Shown: positions 43,260-53,520, counted from the first letter of the stretch. The stretch: DNA of 64,000 nt from Pseudomonas sp. GV071 (GCF_003050835.1 NZ_QAOJ01000015.1:62001-126000); one strand, 5' to 3'. A program made the numbers and translations. Notes: generated from the sequence alone by a model not told the origin.

Positions 43260-45170
43260 CTACGGCCGCTCGATGCCGTGTTTGTGCAGTTTGCGATACA
43301 GCGTGTTGCGGCTGATGCCCAGCTGTTCGGCGGCGCGGCTCATGTGCCAGTGCTGCTGCTCCAGGGTGCTGAGCAAGGCGCTGCGTTCGGCGGCATGCAG
43401 GGGCTGCTCGTGCGCCGGGGTTGGCTGCGATGGGCGTTGGCGGAACTCGGCGGGCAGGTCGCTCAGGCTGATGCGCTCGCCGTCGCACAGCGCCGCCAGG
43501 GTGCGTAATACGTTGCGCAGTTGCCGCACGTTGCCAGGCCAGGGGTGGTTGAGCAGGGCCTGACGCGCGTCGGGGTCCAGACGCAGGGGCTGGCCCTGGG
43601 CTTCTTCGTTGAGCAGGTGCTGCAGCAGTTGCTCGCGGTCGCTGCGTTCGCGTAGCGGCGGCAGGTTGAGGACCAGGCCGTTGAGGCGGTAGTACAGGTC
43701 TTCGCGAAAGCTGCCGTTGGCCACGTGCTCGCCCAGTTCGCGGTGGGTGGCGCTGATTATCCGCACGTTAACCGCTTGTGCGGTGCCGCCGATGGGCACC
43801 ACCTGGCGCTCCTCGAGTACCCGCAGCAAGCGGGTTTGCAGGGCCAGCGGCATGTCGCCGATTTCATCGAGGAACAGGGTGCCGCCGTCGGCCTGTTGCA
43901 GCTTGCCGGTCATGCCCTCTTTGCGCGCGCCGGTGAAACTGCCGCCGCGGTAGCCGAACAGTTCGCTCTCGATCAGGCTTTCCGGAATGGCTGCGCAGTT
44001 GAGGGCGACGAAGGCGTGGCTGGCACGCGAGCTGGCCTGGTGAATGGCTTTGGCGAAGGCTTCTTTGCCGGTGCCGGTTTCGCCATTGATCAGCAGCGGC
44101 ACATCGCGTTCGAACACCCGCAAGGCGCGGCGGAATTCGCCCTGCAGGGCGACATCGCCGAGGCACAGGTTGGCGGGGATATCCGCCGGCGGTTGTTTGC
44201 TGGTCAAGCGACCGATAGAGGAAGTCAGCGCCTGCGGCTGACTGCGCGCCACGCCACGCACCTGGGCAAACAGCGCGCGGCCGTTGTGGGTGCGCAGCGG
44301 CCAGCTGCTGCCGTGACCGGCGCGGCCGGCGAGTTCATCCAGGCGGCAGTCGAAGAAGGCTTCCAGGGGCTGGCCGATCAATTGCGCGCGGCGGGTGCCG
44401 AGCAGGTTCATCGCGCTCTGGTTCACGGCGTTGATCCGCCCTTCCCCATCAAAGGCCAGCAAGCCTTCGCTGAACAGGCCGACGTATTCGGCCTGCAGGT
44501 GAAAGCGCAGTAACCACTGGCCCTCGAAGCGGCGCAGGAAGTAGCAGCTTTCGATCATCTTGGCCGACAGGTTGACCAGCGCCATGGTGTGGAACTGGCT
44601 TTGCCGCGAGACGTCCTGGCGCGCCGAGGACACATCCAGCACCGCGAGCAAATCGCCCTGGCAATCGAACACCGGGCTGGCCGAGCAGGTCAGCCCGGTG
44701 TGACGGCCACGGAAATGTTCGTCCTGGTGAATGGTCAGCGCCTGGCGCTCCACCAGGCAGGTGCCGATGCCGTTGGTGCCTTCGCAGGCTTCGCTCCAGT
44801 CAGCGCCCAGCCACAGGCCGGCGCGCTCGAAGGTTTTGCGTTCGGAGTTGGCAGTGACGCTGTTGAGGATCACCCCGCGGGCATCAGTGAGCAGCACCGC
44901 ATGGCCATCACCGGCCAACTGCTGATAGAGGCTGCTCATTTCGCCACTGGCGATTTCCAGCACCTGCTGCAGTTGCTCGCGGCGCTCCAGCACGCGGGCG
45001 TGTTCGAGCACGGTGGGTGCCATGGTCTGGCCGGGGTCCAGATGGTAGTCCTGCAAGCAGCGCAGCCAGGAGCGCGCGATGGAAGGATCGGCGGCCGGGC
45101 CGTCAAATTGGGTTTTGCCCTGGGCCAGCGTCATCACCTGTTGGGTGTGACGGTTGAAATGACTCTGCAT
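43260..45170 (-). CDS. eatR: Sigma-54-dependent activator, AcoR/EatR type
   Basis: The 636-residue enhancer-binding protein has an N-terminal sensory part with a GAF-like domain (about 70-190) and a PAS-like domain (about 210-290), an AAA+ sigma-54 interaction domain (about 325-550; Walker A NGETGTGKE, Walker B GTLFLDEIGDMP) and a Fis-type HTH at the C-terminus (SRAAEQLGISRNTLYRKLHKHGI). The sigma-54 contact loop reads GSFTGA (410-415) rather than GAFTGA. By synteny with P. aeruginosa PA4021 it should activate ethanolamine genes. It is divergent from the aldehyde dehydrogenase gene. Confidence 0.88.
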   Translation of the reverse strand: MQSHFNRHTQQVMTLAQGKTQFDGPAADPSIARSWLRCLQDYHLDPGQTMAPTVLEHARVLERREQLQQVLEIASGEMSSLYQQLAGDGHAVLLTDARGVILNSVTANSERKTFERAGLWLGADWSEACEGTNGIGTCLVERQALTIHQDEHFRGRHTGLTCSASPVFDCQGDLLAVLDVSSARQDVSRQSQFHTMALVNLSAKMIESCYFLRRFEGQWLLRFHLQAEYVGLFSEGLLAFDGEGRINAVNQSAMNLLGTRRAQLIGQPLEAFFDCRLDELAGRAGHGSSWPLRTHNGRALFAQVRGVARSQPQALTSSIGRLTSKQPPADIPANLCLGDVALQGEFRRALRVFERDVPLLINGETGTGKEAFAKAIHQASSRASHAFVALNCAAIPESLIESELFGYRGGSFTGARKEGMTGKLQQADGGTLFLDEIGDMPLALQTRLLRVLEERQVVPIGGTAQAVNVRIISATHRELGEHVANGSFREDLYYRLNGLVLNLPPLRERSDREQLLQHLLNEEAQGQPLRLDPDARQALLNHPWPGNVRQLRNVLRTLAALCDGERISLSDLPAEFRQRPSQPTPAHEQPLHAAERSALLSTLEQQHWHMSRAAEQLGISRNTLYRKLHKHGIERP

Positions 45171-45256
45171 TGTTATTGTTCTCCGCAGTGTGCCCTCGGT
45201 TTGCGCCTGTAAGCGCCGGGGCCGGGCTGAGCATAGCCTGGCTCATGCGCCAAGGC

Positions 45257-45274
45257 TGTACCAAGAATGGAACA
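45257..45274. promoter_or_regulatory. Candidate activator-binding palindrome
   Basis: TGTACC-N6-GGAACA, an inverted repeat with one mismatch, lies about 110 bp upstream of the sigma-54 promoter of the dehydrogenase gene, the usual distance for an enhancer site. Confidence 0.45.
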
Positions 45275-45379
45275 AACTGTCACCGGCGCTGTTGCACAAC
45301 CGCCCATCAGTTACCCACCCGCGCCAAGAGCCTACCGCCAATCCCCCGTCGCCCGTGCCTTCCGGCAATTACGCCGGCG

Positions 45380-45395
45380 TGGCGCAACCCTTGCT
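45380..45395 (+). promoter_or_regulatory. Sigma-54 promoter of aldehyde dehydrogenase gene
   Basis: TGGCGC-N5-TTGCT fits the -24/-12 sigma-54 pattern with exact GG-N10-GC spacing, 65 bp upstream of the ATG, next to a sigma-54 activator gene. Confidence 0.75.
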
Positions 45396-45459
45396 CTACG
45401 CTTAACCCAGCGCTTAAGCGCGTACTCCCAACAAGCACAAGAGCCAGGAGAACTTCACC

Positions 45460-46980
<1,521 letters not shown>

Positions 46981-46989
46981 CAGCTGAAA

Positions 46990-47106
46990 ACCCTCTCCCC
47001 AGCCCTCTCCCGCTAGCGGGCAGAGGGGGCCTGATCGGCGTTTCTGACCAGACCTCGGCTTGGCTCCCCTCTCCCGCTCGCGGGAGAGGGGCTGGGGGAG
47101 AGGGCC
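46990..47106. repeat. CCCTCTCCC-type inverted repeat
   Basis: CCCTCTCCCCAGCCCTCTCC near the left and GGAGAGGGGCTGGGGGAGAG at the right are long inverted arms, each followed or preceded by its own small hairpin (CCCGCTAGCGGG and CCCGCTCGCGGG). It separates the dehydrogenase from the permease gene and may terminate the former. Confidence 0.7.
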
Positions 47107-47228
47107 ACTACACGCACCATTTCAGCCCCCACCCCATCCCACCGAAATAACCGACCCATCAGTCATTCCCACCCCCGCACCAAAAACGACCCGCACCCCT
47201 GCCAATCGCGACCTTTTCCCAACCCCTC

Positions 47229-47243
47229 GCAACATTTTGTTGC
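47229..47243. promoter_or_regulatory. Palindrome beside the permease promoter
   Basis: GCAACA-TTT-TGTTGC is a perfect 6+6 inverted repeat ending 3 bp before the -24 element. It is too close to be a usual enhancer, so it could be a repressor or accessory factor site. Confidence 0.4.
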
Positions 47244-47246
47244 CGA

Positions 47247-47262
47247 TGGCATGGCCGTTGCG
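47247..47262 (+). promoter_or_regulatory. Sigma-54 promoter of ethanolamine permease gene
   Basis: TGGCAT-N5-TTGCG has exact GG-N10-GC spacing, 51 bp upstream of the ATG. It matches the promoter in front of the neighbouring dehydrogenase gene. Confidence 0.75.
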
Positions 47263-47312
47263 TGAACGGTCCGGTCTTTCTGATCTGTTCAACACTCAGG
47301 GCGGGTACTCAT

Positions 47313-48683
47313 ATGACTACAACAACACAACTCAAACCCACGCTAGGCACCCTGCATTTATGGGGGATTGCCGTTGGCCTGGTGATTTCTGGCGAATACT
47401 TCGGCTGGAGCTACGGTTGGGGAACCGCTGGCACTTTGGGCTTTCTGGTCACCGCGCTGATGGTCGCGGCGATGTACACCTGTTTCATCTTCAGCTTCAC
47501 CGAGCTGACCACCGCCATTCCCCACGCTGGCGGCCCGTTCGCATATGCCCGTCGCGCCTTTGGTGAAAAGGCCGGGCTGATGGCCGGACTGGCCACCCTG
47601 ATCGAGTTCGTGTTCGCGCCGCCGGCCATTGCCATGGCCATTGGTGCCTACCTGAATGTGCAGTTCCCGAGTCTGGATCCGAAACACGCCGCCGTCGGCG
47701 CGTACTTCGTGTTCATGACCCTGAATATTCTCGGCGTGCGCATTGCCGCCACCTTCGAGCTGGTGGTCACCGTGCTCGCGGTAGCCGAACTGCTGGTGTT
47801 TATGGGCGTGGTTGCCCCGGGCTTCAGCTTCAGCAACTTCGTCTTGAACGGCTGGTCTGGCGCCAATGAATTCAGCGCTGCATCGATCTCCGGTATCTTC
47901 GCGGCCATCCCGTTCGCCATCTGGTTCTTCCTCGCCATCGAAGGCGCGGCCATGGCCGCTGAAGAAGCCAAAGACCCCAAACGCACCATTCCCAAGGCCT
48001 ACATCAGCGGCATTCTGACCCTGGTGTTCCTGGCGGTTGGCGTGATGATCATGGCCGGTGGCGTAGGCGACTGGACCAAGCTCTCGGGCATCAACGACCC
48101 ACTGCCCCAGGCAATGAAAACCGTGGTCGGCGAGAACTCCGGCTGGATGCACATGCTGGTATGGATCGGCCTGTTCGGTCTGGTGGCCAGCTTCCACGGC
48201 ATCATCCTGGGCTACTCCCGGCAGTTCTTCGCCCTGGCTCGCGCCGGTTACCTGCCTAAAGGCCTGGCCAAGCTGTCGCGCTTCCAGACCCCGCACCGCG
48301 CGATCATCGCCGGCGGCCTGGTGGGCATCGCCGCGATCTACAGCGACGGCCTGATCAACCTGCAGGGCATGAGCCTGACCGCGGCAATGATCACCATGTC
48401 GGTGTTCGGCGCCATCGTCATGTACATCATCAGCATGCTCAGCCTGTTCAAACTGCGCAAAACCGAGCCAAACCTGGAGCGCACCTTCCGCGCCCCGGGC
48501 TACCCGATCGTGCCTGGCATCGCCCTGGCATTGGCGGTGGTGTGCCTGGTGGCGATGGCGTACTTCAACACCACCATCGGCCTGATCTTCCTCGGCTTCA
48601 TGGCGGTGGGCTTCGTCTACTTCCAACTGACCGCCGCACAGCGCGCCGCTGCGCCGGCCGATGCCATGCTCAACGGCATCTGA
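47313..48683 (+). CDS. eat: Ethanolamine permease (APC family)
   Basis: The 456-residue protein has about twelve membrane helices and the APC landmarks GLVISGEYFGWSYGWGTAG and PHAGGPFAYARRAFG; with ESxEAKDPKRTIPKA-like loop AAEEAKDPKRTIPKA it resembles the Eat ethanolamine importer of pseudomonads. Its position between the dehydrogenase and eutB supports the substrate. ATG 47313 is chosen; a longer frame would cross the sigma-54 promoter. A terminator at 48710 follows. Confidence 0.92.
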   Translation: MTTTTQLKPTLGTLHLWGIAVGLVISGEYFGWSYGWGTAGTLGFLVTALMVAAMYTCFIFSFTELTTAIPHAGGPFAYARRAFGEKAGLMAGLATLIEFVFAPPAIAMAIGAYLNVQFPSLDPKHAAVGAYFVFMTLNILGVRIAATFELVVTVLAVAELLVFMGVVAPGFSFSNFVLNGWSGANEFSAASISGIFAAIPFAIWFFLAIEGAAMAAEEAKDPKRTIPKAYISGILTLVFLAVGVMIMAGGVGDWTKLSGINDPLPQAMKTVVGENSGWMHMLVWIGLFGLVASFHGIILGYSRQFFALARAGYLPKGLAKLSRFQTPHRAIIAGGLVGIAAIYSDGLINLQGMSLTAAMITMSVFGAIVMYIISMLSLFKLRKTEPNLERTFRAPGYPIVPGIALALAVVCLVAMAYFNTTIGLIFLGFMAVGFVYFQLTAAQRAAAPADAMLNGI

Positions 48684-48709
48684 TTGCGGCCGTGGGGTAA
48701 CTGATCCAC

Positions 48710-48732
48710 CTGGGCCCGCTTTGCGGGCCCAG
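48710..48732 (+). terminator. Hairpin between eat and eutB
   Basis: CTGGGCCCGC (48710-48719), loop TTT, GCGGGCCCAG (48723-48732), followed by TCTTTG. It is a likely terminator or partial terminator of the permease transcript. Confidence 0.75.
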
Positions 48733-48744
48733 TCTTTGCAGAAC

Positions 48745-48793
48745 CTATCTGCGATGCGGCTGAACTAGACTGGCTTAGCCCCATCGCAAATAG
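48745..48793 (+). promoter_or_regulatory. 17-bp inverted repeat in the eutB leader
   Basis: CTATCTGCGATGCGGCT (48745-48761) and AGCCCCATCGCAAATAG (48777-48793) pair at 15 of 17 positions around a 15-nt centre, 28 bp before the eutB ATG. It could be a leader hairpin, an operator or a small repeat; no cobalamin riboswitch box was recognised. Confidence 0.5.
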
Positions 48794-48821
48794 GCTCTCG
48801 GAGCCAATAGAAGGAGTGCCT

Positions 48822-50216
48822 ATGGCCCGTTTTTCTCATTCGGTGGGCAGCGAAACCTACCGTTTTGAAAGCCTCAAAGAAGTCATGGCCAAAGCCAGCC
48901 CGGCACGCTCCGGTGATTACCTGGCCGAGGTGGCTGCCAGCAACGATGGCGAGCGCGTAGCCGCGCAGATGGCCCTGGCCGATATCCCGCTCAAGCATTT
49001 CCTCGATGAAGCGCTGATTCCCTATGAGCAGGACGAGGTCACGCGCCTGATCATCGACACCCACGACAGCCTGGCCTTCGCCCCCGTCAGCCACCTGACC
49101 GTCGGCGGCTTTCGCGACTGGCTGCTCAGCGATCACGCCAACGAAACCAGCCTGCGTACCCTGGCCCCTGGGCTGACGCCGGAGATGGCGGCAGCGGTGT
49201 CGAAGATCATGCGCGTGCAGGACCTGGTGCTGGTGGCGCAGAAAATCCGGGTGGTTACCCAGTTCCGCGGCACCCTCGGTTTGCCGGGCCGGCTGTCCAC
49301 CCGCCTGCAGCCCAACCACCCCACCGACGAACCCGCCGGCATTGCCGCGAGCATTCTCGACGGCCTGCTGTACGGCAATGGCGACGCCATGATCGGCATC
49401 AACCCGGCCACCGACAGCATCGCCTCGATCTGCGCGATGCTGGAAATGCTCGATGCGATCATCCAGCGCTACGAAATTCCCACCCAGGCCTGCGTGCTCA
49501 CCCACGTCACCACCTCGATTGCCGCCATCGAGCGCGGCGTGCCGCTGGACCTGGTGTTCCAGTCCATCGCAGGCACCGAGGCGGCCAACGCCAGTTTTGG
49601 CATCAGCCTGAAGTTGCTCCAGGAAGGCTATGAAGCGGGGCTGAGCCTCAAGCGCGGCACCCTGGGCAACAACCTGATGTATTTCGAAACCGGCCAGGGC
49701 AGCGCCCTGTCAGCCAACGCCCACCATGGCGTCGACCAGCAAACCTGCGAGGCGCGCGCCTACGCGGTGGCCCGCCACTTCAAGCCTTTCCTGGTCAACA
49801 CCGTGGTTGGCTTTATCGGCCCGGAGTATTTGTACAACGGCAAGCAGATCATCCGTGCCGGCCTGGAAGACCACTTCTGCGGCAAGCTGCTCGGGGTGCC
49901 GATGGGTTGCGACATCTGCTACACCAACCACGCCGAAGCCGACCAGGACGATATGGACATGCTCCTGACCTTGCTCGGGGTGGCGGGCATCAACTTCATC
50001 ATGGGCATACCCGGCTCCGACGACATCATGCTCAATTACCAGACCACCTCGTTCCACGACGCCTTGTACGCCCGGCAAACCCTGGGCCTGCGCCCGGCGC
50101 CGGAGTTCGAAGCGTGGTTGCAACGCATGGGCATCTTCACCCAGGCCGACGGTCGCGTGCGCTTTGGCGAGCAGTTGCCGCCGGCGTTCAGACAGGCGTT
50201 GGCGCAGTTGAGTTAA
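48822..50216 (+). CDS. eutB: Ethanolamine ammonia-lyase large subunit
   Basis: EutB carries the catalytic TIM barrel of adenosylcobalamin-dependent ethanolamine ammonia-lyase, giving acetaldehyde and ammonia. The 464-residue length is typical. Landmarks include QFRGTLGLPGRLSTRLQPNH, LTHVTTSIAAIERGVPLDL and GVPMGCDICYTNHAEADQDD. ATG 48822 is preceded by AAGGAG (48811-48816), which excludes a GTG two codons upstream. No reactivase (EutA) or microcompartment gene lies nearby. Confidence 0.96.
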   Translation: MARFSHSVGSETYRFESLKEVMAKASPARSGDYLAEVAASNDGERVAAQMALADIPLKHFLDEALIPYEQDEVTRLIIDTHDSLAFAPVSHLTVGGFRDWLLSDHANETSLRTLAPGLTPEMAAAVSKIMRVQDLVLVAQKIRVVTQFRGTLGLPGRLSTRLQPNHPTDEPAGIAASILDGLLYGNGDAMIGINPATDSIASICAMLEMLDAIIQRYEIPTQACVLTHVTTSIAAIERGVPLDLVFQSIAGTEAANASFGISLKLLQEGYEAGLSLKRGTLGNNLMYFETGQGSALSANAHHGVDQQTCEARAYAVARHFKPFLVNTVVGFIGPEYLYNGKQIIRAGLEDHFCGKLLGVPMGCDICYTNHAEADQDDMDMLLTLLGVAGINFIMGIPGSDDIMLNYQTTSFHDALYARQTLGLRPAPEFEAWLQRMGIFTQADGRVRFGEQLPPAFRQALAQLS

Positions 50217-50261
50217 GAGACAGGGCATGGGCACTCAATCTTCGGCCCAACAAAAATCTGG

Positions 50262-50324
50262 GTGGGAGGGGCTTTAGCCGCGATGCTGTTGATCTTAAAA
50301 GCTCGCGGCTAAAGCCCCTCCCAC
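50262..50324. repeat. REP palindrome pair inside the eutBC gap
   Basis: GTGGGAGGGGCTTTAGCCGC (50262-50281) and GCGGCTAAAGCCCCTCCCAC (50305-50324) are perfect inverted 20-mers of the main REP family between eutB and eutC, so they are in a transcribed spacer. Confidence 0.85.
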
Positions 50325-50354
50325 AAGGACCGCGTAACTGTTCAAGGACCCGGC

Positions 50355-51182
50355 ATGGACAACGAAATCAAGGGCAGCATCGACAACCCCTGGCAGGAGC
50401 TGCGCCGCCTCACGCCCGCGCGCATCGCCCTGGGCCGCGCCGGCACCAGCCTGCCGACCAACGCCCAGCTGGATTTCCAGTACGCCCACGCCCAGGCCCG
50501 CGATGCCGTGCACCTGCCGTTCGACCATGCCGGCCTCAGCGCGCAACTGGCCGAACGCGGTCGCCCGAGCCTGTTGCTGCACAGCGCCGCCGCCGACCGC
50601 CACAGCTACCTGCAACGTCCGGACCTGGGGCGCAAGTTGAATGCCGAATCGGCCCAGGCCCTGCGCGACCACGCTCAAGCCAACCCCGGCGGAGTCGACC
50701 TCGCCATCGTCATCGCCGACGGCCTGTCCGCGCTGGCCGTGCATCGCCACAGCCTGCCGTTTCTGCAACGCCTGGAAGAACAGGCGGCTGCCGATAACTG
50801 GAGCCTGTCGCCGGTAGTGCTGGTGGAACAGGGCCGCGTGGCGGTGGCCGATGAAGTGGGCCAACTGCTGGGCGCGAAGATGGTGGTGATCCTGATTGGC
50901 GAGCGCCCAGGCCTCAGTTCCCCGGACAGCCTGGGCCTGTATTTCACCTATGCGCCCAAGGTTGGTCTCACCGATGCGTACCGCAATTGCATCTCCAATG
51001 TGCGCCTGGAAGGCCTCAGCTATGGCATGGCCGCCCATCGCCTGCTGTACTTGATGCGTGAGGCGTGTCGCCGGCAGCTGTCAGGCGTAAACCTCAAGGA
51101 CGAAGCCGAAGTGCACAGCCTGGGCGAGGAAAACTCCCAAGACATGCGCCACAACTTCCTCCTCGATGCGCCGAAAGTCTAA
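50355..51182 (+). CDS. eutC: Ethanolamine ammonia-lyase small subunit
   Basis: EutC completes the cobalamin-binding site of ethanolamine ammonia-lyase. The 275-residue protein contains NPWQELRRLTPARIALGRAGTSLP-type start (residues 9-31), VDLAIVIADGLSALAVHRH and LIGERPGLSSPDSLGLYFTY, all usual for EutC. The 138-bp gap to eutB holds a REP pair, which may set the subunit ratio by stabilising the upstream message. Confidence 0.95.
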   Translation: MDNEIKGSIDNPWQELRRLTPARIALGRAGTSLPTNAQLDFQYAHAQARDAVHLPFDHAGLSAQLAERGRPSLLLHSAAADRHSYLQRPDLGRKLNAESAQALRDHAQANPGGVDLAIVIADGLSALAVHRHSLPFLQRLEEQAAADNWSLSPVVLVEQGRVAVADEVGQLLGAKMVVILIGERPGLSSPDSLGLYFTYAPKVGLTDAYRNCISNVRLEGLSYGMAAHRLLYLMREACRRQLSGVNLKDEAEVHSLGEENSQDMRHNFLLDAPKV

Positions 51183-51307
51183 TGACTGACGTCGGATCAA
51201 ACGCTTGCTTGGATTGCGCTTTCTAGCCACGCCAGGCAGCATCTCGGCAACGCTGGCATTGCCCATGCATCGTCAGCGCAGCCCATCAAATTGCAGTCGA
51301 GGCCATT

Positions 51308-51763
51308 ATGCGCATTGTCCAAGCCACCCTTGAGCACCTGGATCTGTTGACGCCGCTGTTCGTCAAATACCGCGAGTTCTATGGTGAGCTGCCATTTCCG
51401 GATTCCTCGCGCAAATTCCTCGAAGTGCGTCTGCGCCGCAAAGAGTCGGTGATCTACCTGGCCCTGGCCGATGACGAGGACAAGCTGATGGGCTTCTGTC
51501 AGCTGTATCCGAGCTACTCCTCGCTGTCGCTCAAACGCGTGTGGATTCTCAACGACATCTATGTGGCCGAAGACGCCCGCCGCCAGCTGGTAGCCGACCG
51601 TCTGCTGCAAACCGCGAAGAAGATGGCCAAAGAAACCAATGCCGTGCGCATGCGGGTGTCCACCAGCAGCAACAACGAAGTGGCGCAGAAGGTTTACGAG
51701 TCCATTGGTTTTCGCGAAGACACCCAGTTCAAGAACTACGTGTTGCCCATCAACAGCGACTGA
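51308..51763 (+). CDS. GNAT family N-acetyltransferase
   Basis: The 151-residue protein has the GNAT fold: LVIAxADDEDKLMGFCQLYPSYSS for strands 3-4, NDIYVAEDARRQLVADRL for the acetyl-CoA pyrophosphate loop (RRQLVA instead of the usual RxxGxG/A) and NNEVAQKVYESIGF at the end. The acceptor is unknown. It follows eutC by 125 bp without clear operon signs. Confidence 0.85.
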   Translation: MRIVQATLEHLDLLTPLFVKYREFYGELPFPDSSRKFLEVRLRRKESVIYLALADDEDKLMGFCQLYPSYSSLSLKRVWILNDIYVAEDARRQLVADRLLQTAKKMAKETNAVRMRVSTSSNNEVAQKVYESIGFREDTQFKNYVLPINSD

Positions 51764-51889
51764 CTTTAAGCATTCACAGGGCCGCGCTAGCCTCGCTCGC
51801 GGCCCCAAGAGCGAACGCCGCGCCGCACGGCGCACCAAGGCAGGGCAATGTTTTTCCAGCGTTGGGCCACCGGTCGCATTGCTGGAAAC

Positions 51890-51911
51890 GCGCTGCAACA
51901 AACTGCAGCGC
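51890..51911. terminator. Hairpin in the gap before dedA
   Basis: GCGCTGCA (51890-51897) and TGCAGCGC (51904-51911) pair perfectly around ACAAAC. A second hairpin GGGCCGCG/CGCGGCCC lies at 51779-51805. Neither has a T-run. Confidence 0.35.
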
Positions 51912-51930
51912 GAGCCCGGGACCTTGCTCT

Positions 51931-51936
51931 TATAAT
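51931..51936 (+). promoter_or_regulatory. Probable -10 box upstream of dedA
   Basis: A perfect TATAAT lies 63 bp upstream of the DedA start. No strong -35 was seen. Confidence 0.4.
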
Positions 51937-51998
51937 GCCGACCGACCTACCGGCTATCGAACGCCAGTGCCTTTTTACCGCAGCGCAATAGGCGTCAT

Positions 51999-52655
51999 AT
52001 GGAATTCAACCCGATTGATCTGATTCTGCACCTGGACAACTACCTGGCCGTGCTGGTGGCCAACTACGGTGCGTGGATCTACGCCATCCTGTTTTTGGTG
52101 ATCTTTTGCGAAACCGGCCTGGTGGTCATGCCGTTCCTGCCCGGTGATTCCCTGCTCTTTATCGCTGGCGCCATGTGCGCGACCGGCAGCATGGACCCGG
52201 TGGCATTGGCGGCGTTGTTGATGGCCGCGGCCATACTCGGCGACAGCACCAATTACCTGATTGGGCGCAATGTCGGGGAAAAACTCTTCAGCAACCCGAA
52301 ATCGAAAATCTTCCGCCGCGACTACCTGCAACGCACCCACGATTTCTATGACCGCCACGGCGGCAAGACCGTCACCCTGGCGCGCTTTCTGCCCATCGTG
52401 CGGACCTTCGCGCCGTTCGTGGCCGGCGTCGGCAAAATGCACTACCTGCGCTTTCTCGGCTTCAGCGTGCTGGGCACGGTGGCCTGGGTCGGTGGCCTGG
52501 TCACCCTGGGCTACTTCTTCGGCAACACACCGTTCGTCAAAGAAAACCTCTCGCTGATGATTCTGGCGGTGATCGGTTTCTCCCTGCTGCCGATGCTGAT
52601 CGGCTGGCTGCATCACCGCCTGCGCCCCGACACCGCGCCCGACTCGGCCAACTGA
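51999..52655 (+). CDS. DedA family membrane protein
   Basis: The 218-residue protein has the full DedA layout: NYGAWIYAILFLVIFCETGLVVMPFLPGDSLLF, GDSTNYLIGRNVGEKLF, and the conserved Arg/Gly segment ARFLPIVRTFAPFVAGVGKM. DedA proteins include the undecaprenyl-phosphate and aminophospholipid translocases of the inner membrane. It is the second DedA gene in the window; this one is not fused to PAP2. mtfA begins 12 bp after its stop. Confidence 0.92.
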   Translation: MEFNPIDLILHLDNYLAVLVANYGAWIYAILFLVIFCETGLVVMPFLPGDSLLFIAGAMCATGSMDPVALAALLMAAAILGDSTNYLIGRNVGEKLFSNPKSKIFRRDYLQRTHDFYDRHGGKTVTLARFLPIVRTFAPFVAGVGKMHYLRFLGFSVLGTVAWVGGLVTLGYFFGNTPFVKENLSLMILAVIGFSLLPMLIGWLHHRLRPDTAPDSAN

Positions 52656-52667
52656 CCGGCGGCGCCC

Positions 52668-53480
52668 ATGTGGTTTTTGCGTGGCTGGCGCCAGCGCCGC
52701 ATTCTCGCCAAGCACCCGATTACGCCTGAAAGCTGGGCACGGGTGCTGCAGCGGCTACCGATTCTCGACGGCCTGAACGCTGAAGAACTCAAACGCCTGC
52801 AGCGCCGCGCCGTGCTGTTTCTGCATGACAAACACCTGACCACCCTGCCCGGCGTCGAGTTGCACGGCGAAGACCGCCTGCACCTGGCGGCCCAGGCGCA
52901 GTTGCCGTTGCTGCACCTGCCGGATCTCAACTGGTACCAGGGCTTCCACGAGATTCTGCTGTACCCCGGCGACTTCGTCAGCCCGCAGCGCCACCGCGAC
53001 CCCAATGGCATCGAGCACGAGTGGGACGGCGAACACAGCGGCGAGGCCTGGCTGCGCGGCCCGGTGATTCTGGCCTGGCCGGGGGTAGTCAGCAGCGGCA
53101 CCTGGGATGCCTACAACCTGGTGATTCACGAGCTGGCGCACAAACTCGACATGCTCAACGGCGATGCCAATGGCCTGCCGCCGCTGCACCGCAACATGCG
53201 CATTGAGGAGTGGTCGAGCGCCATGCAGAGCGCCTACGACGACCTCAACGCCCAGTTGGACCACAACCCCGACGCCGAAACCGCCATCGACCCCTATGCT
53301 GCGGAGAACCCGGCGGAGTTCTTTGCGGTCACTAGTGAGTACTTTTTCAGCGCGCCGGATCTGCTGGCACAGGCCTACCCCAAGGTGTACCAGCAGTTGC
53401 AGTTGTTCTATCAACAAGACCCGCTGGCGCGCCTGCACAGCCTGCACACGCACCGCTTGAACGAGACGAACGCGACTTAA
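52668..53480 (+). CDS. mtfA: Zinc-dependent peptidase MtfA (M90 family)
   Basis: The 270-residue protein carries the HELAH zinc motif at residues 154-158 (VIHELAHKLDMLNG) and the downstream Glu region AAENPAEFFAVTSEYFF, typical of M90/MtfA peptidases. In Escherichia coli MtfA binds the glucose-PTS repressor Mlc; whether that applies here is unknown. The gene probably shares a transcript with dedA. Confidence 0.9.
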   Translation: MWFLRGWRQRRILAKHPITPESWARVLQRLPILDGLNAEELKRLQRRAVLFLHDKHLTTLPGVELHGEDRLHLAAQAQLPLLHLPDLNWYQGFHEILLYPGDFVSPQRHRDPNGIEHEWDGEHSGEAWLRGPVILAWPGVVSSGTWDAYNLVIHELAHKLDMLNGDANGLPPLHRNMRIEEWSSAMQSAYDDLNAQLDHNPDAETAIDPYAAENPAEFFAVTSEYFFSAPDLLAQAYPKVYQQLQLFYQQDPLARLHSLHTHRLNETNAT

Positions 53481-53520
53481 GGCGCAGTCGCCAAGCATGG
53501 TAACGGCAGGCGTTTATGCC

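Larger units (their letters stand above)
46981..47312. other. Intergenic region upstream of the permease gene (332 bp)
   Basis: The left part is the inverted repeat at 46990-47106. The middle (47107-47225) is C-rich with no gene seen. The right part holds a palindrome and a sigma-54 promoter described separately. The permease start has only a weak GGGCGGG ribosome site. Confidence 0.6.

Noticed and set aside
48684..48821. Cobalamin riboswitch before eutB
   Set aside because: The gap is only 138 bp, holds a terminator and an inverted repeat, and no B12-box-like motif was recognised.
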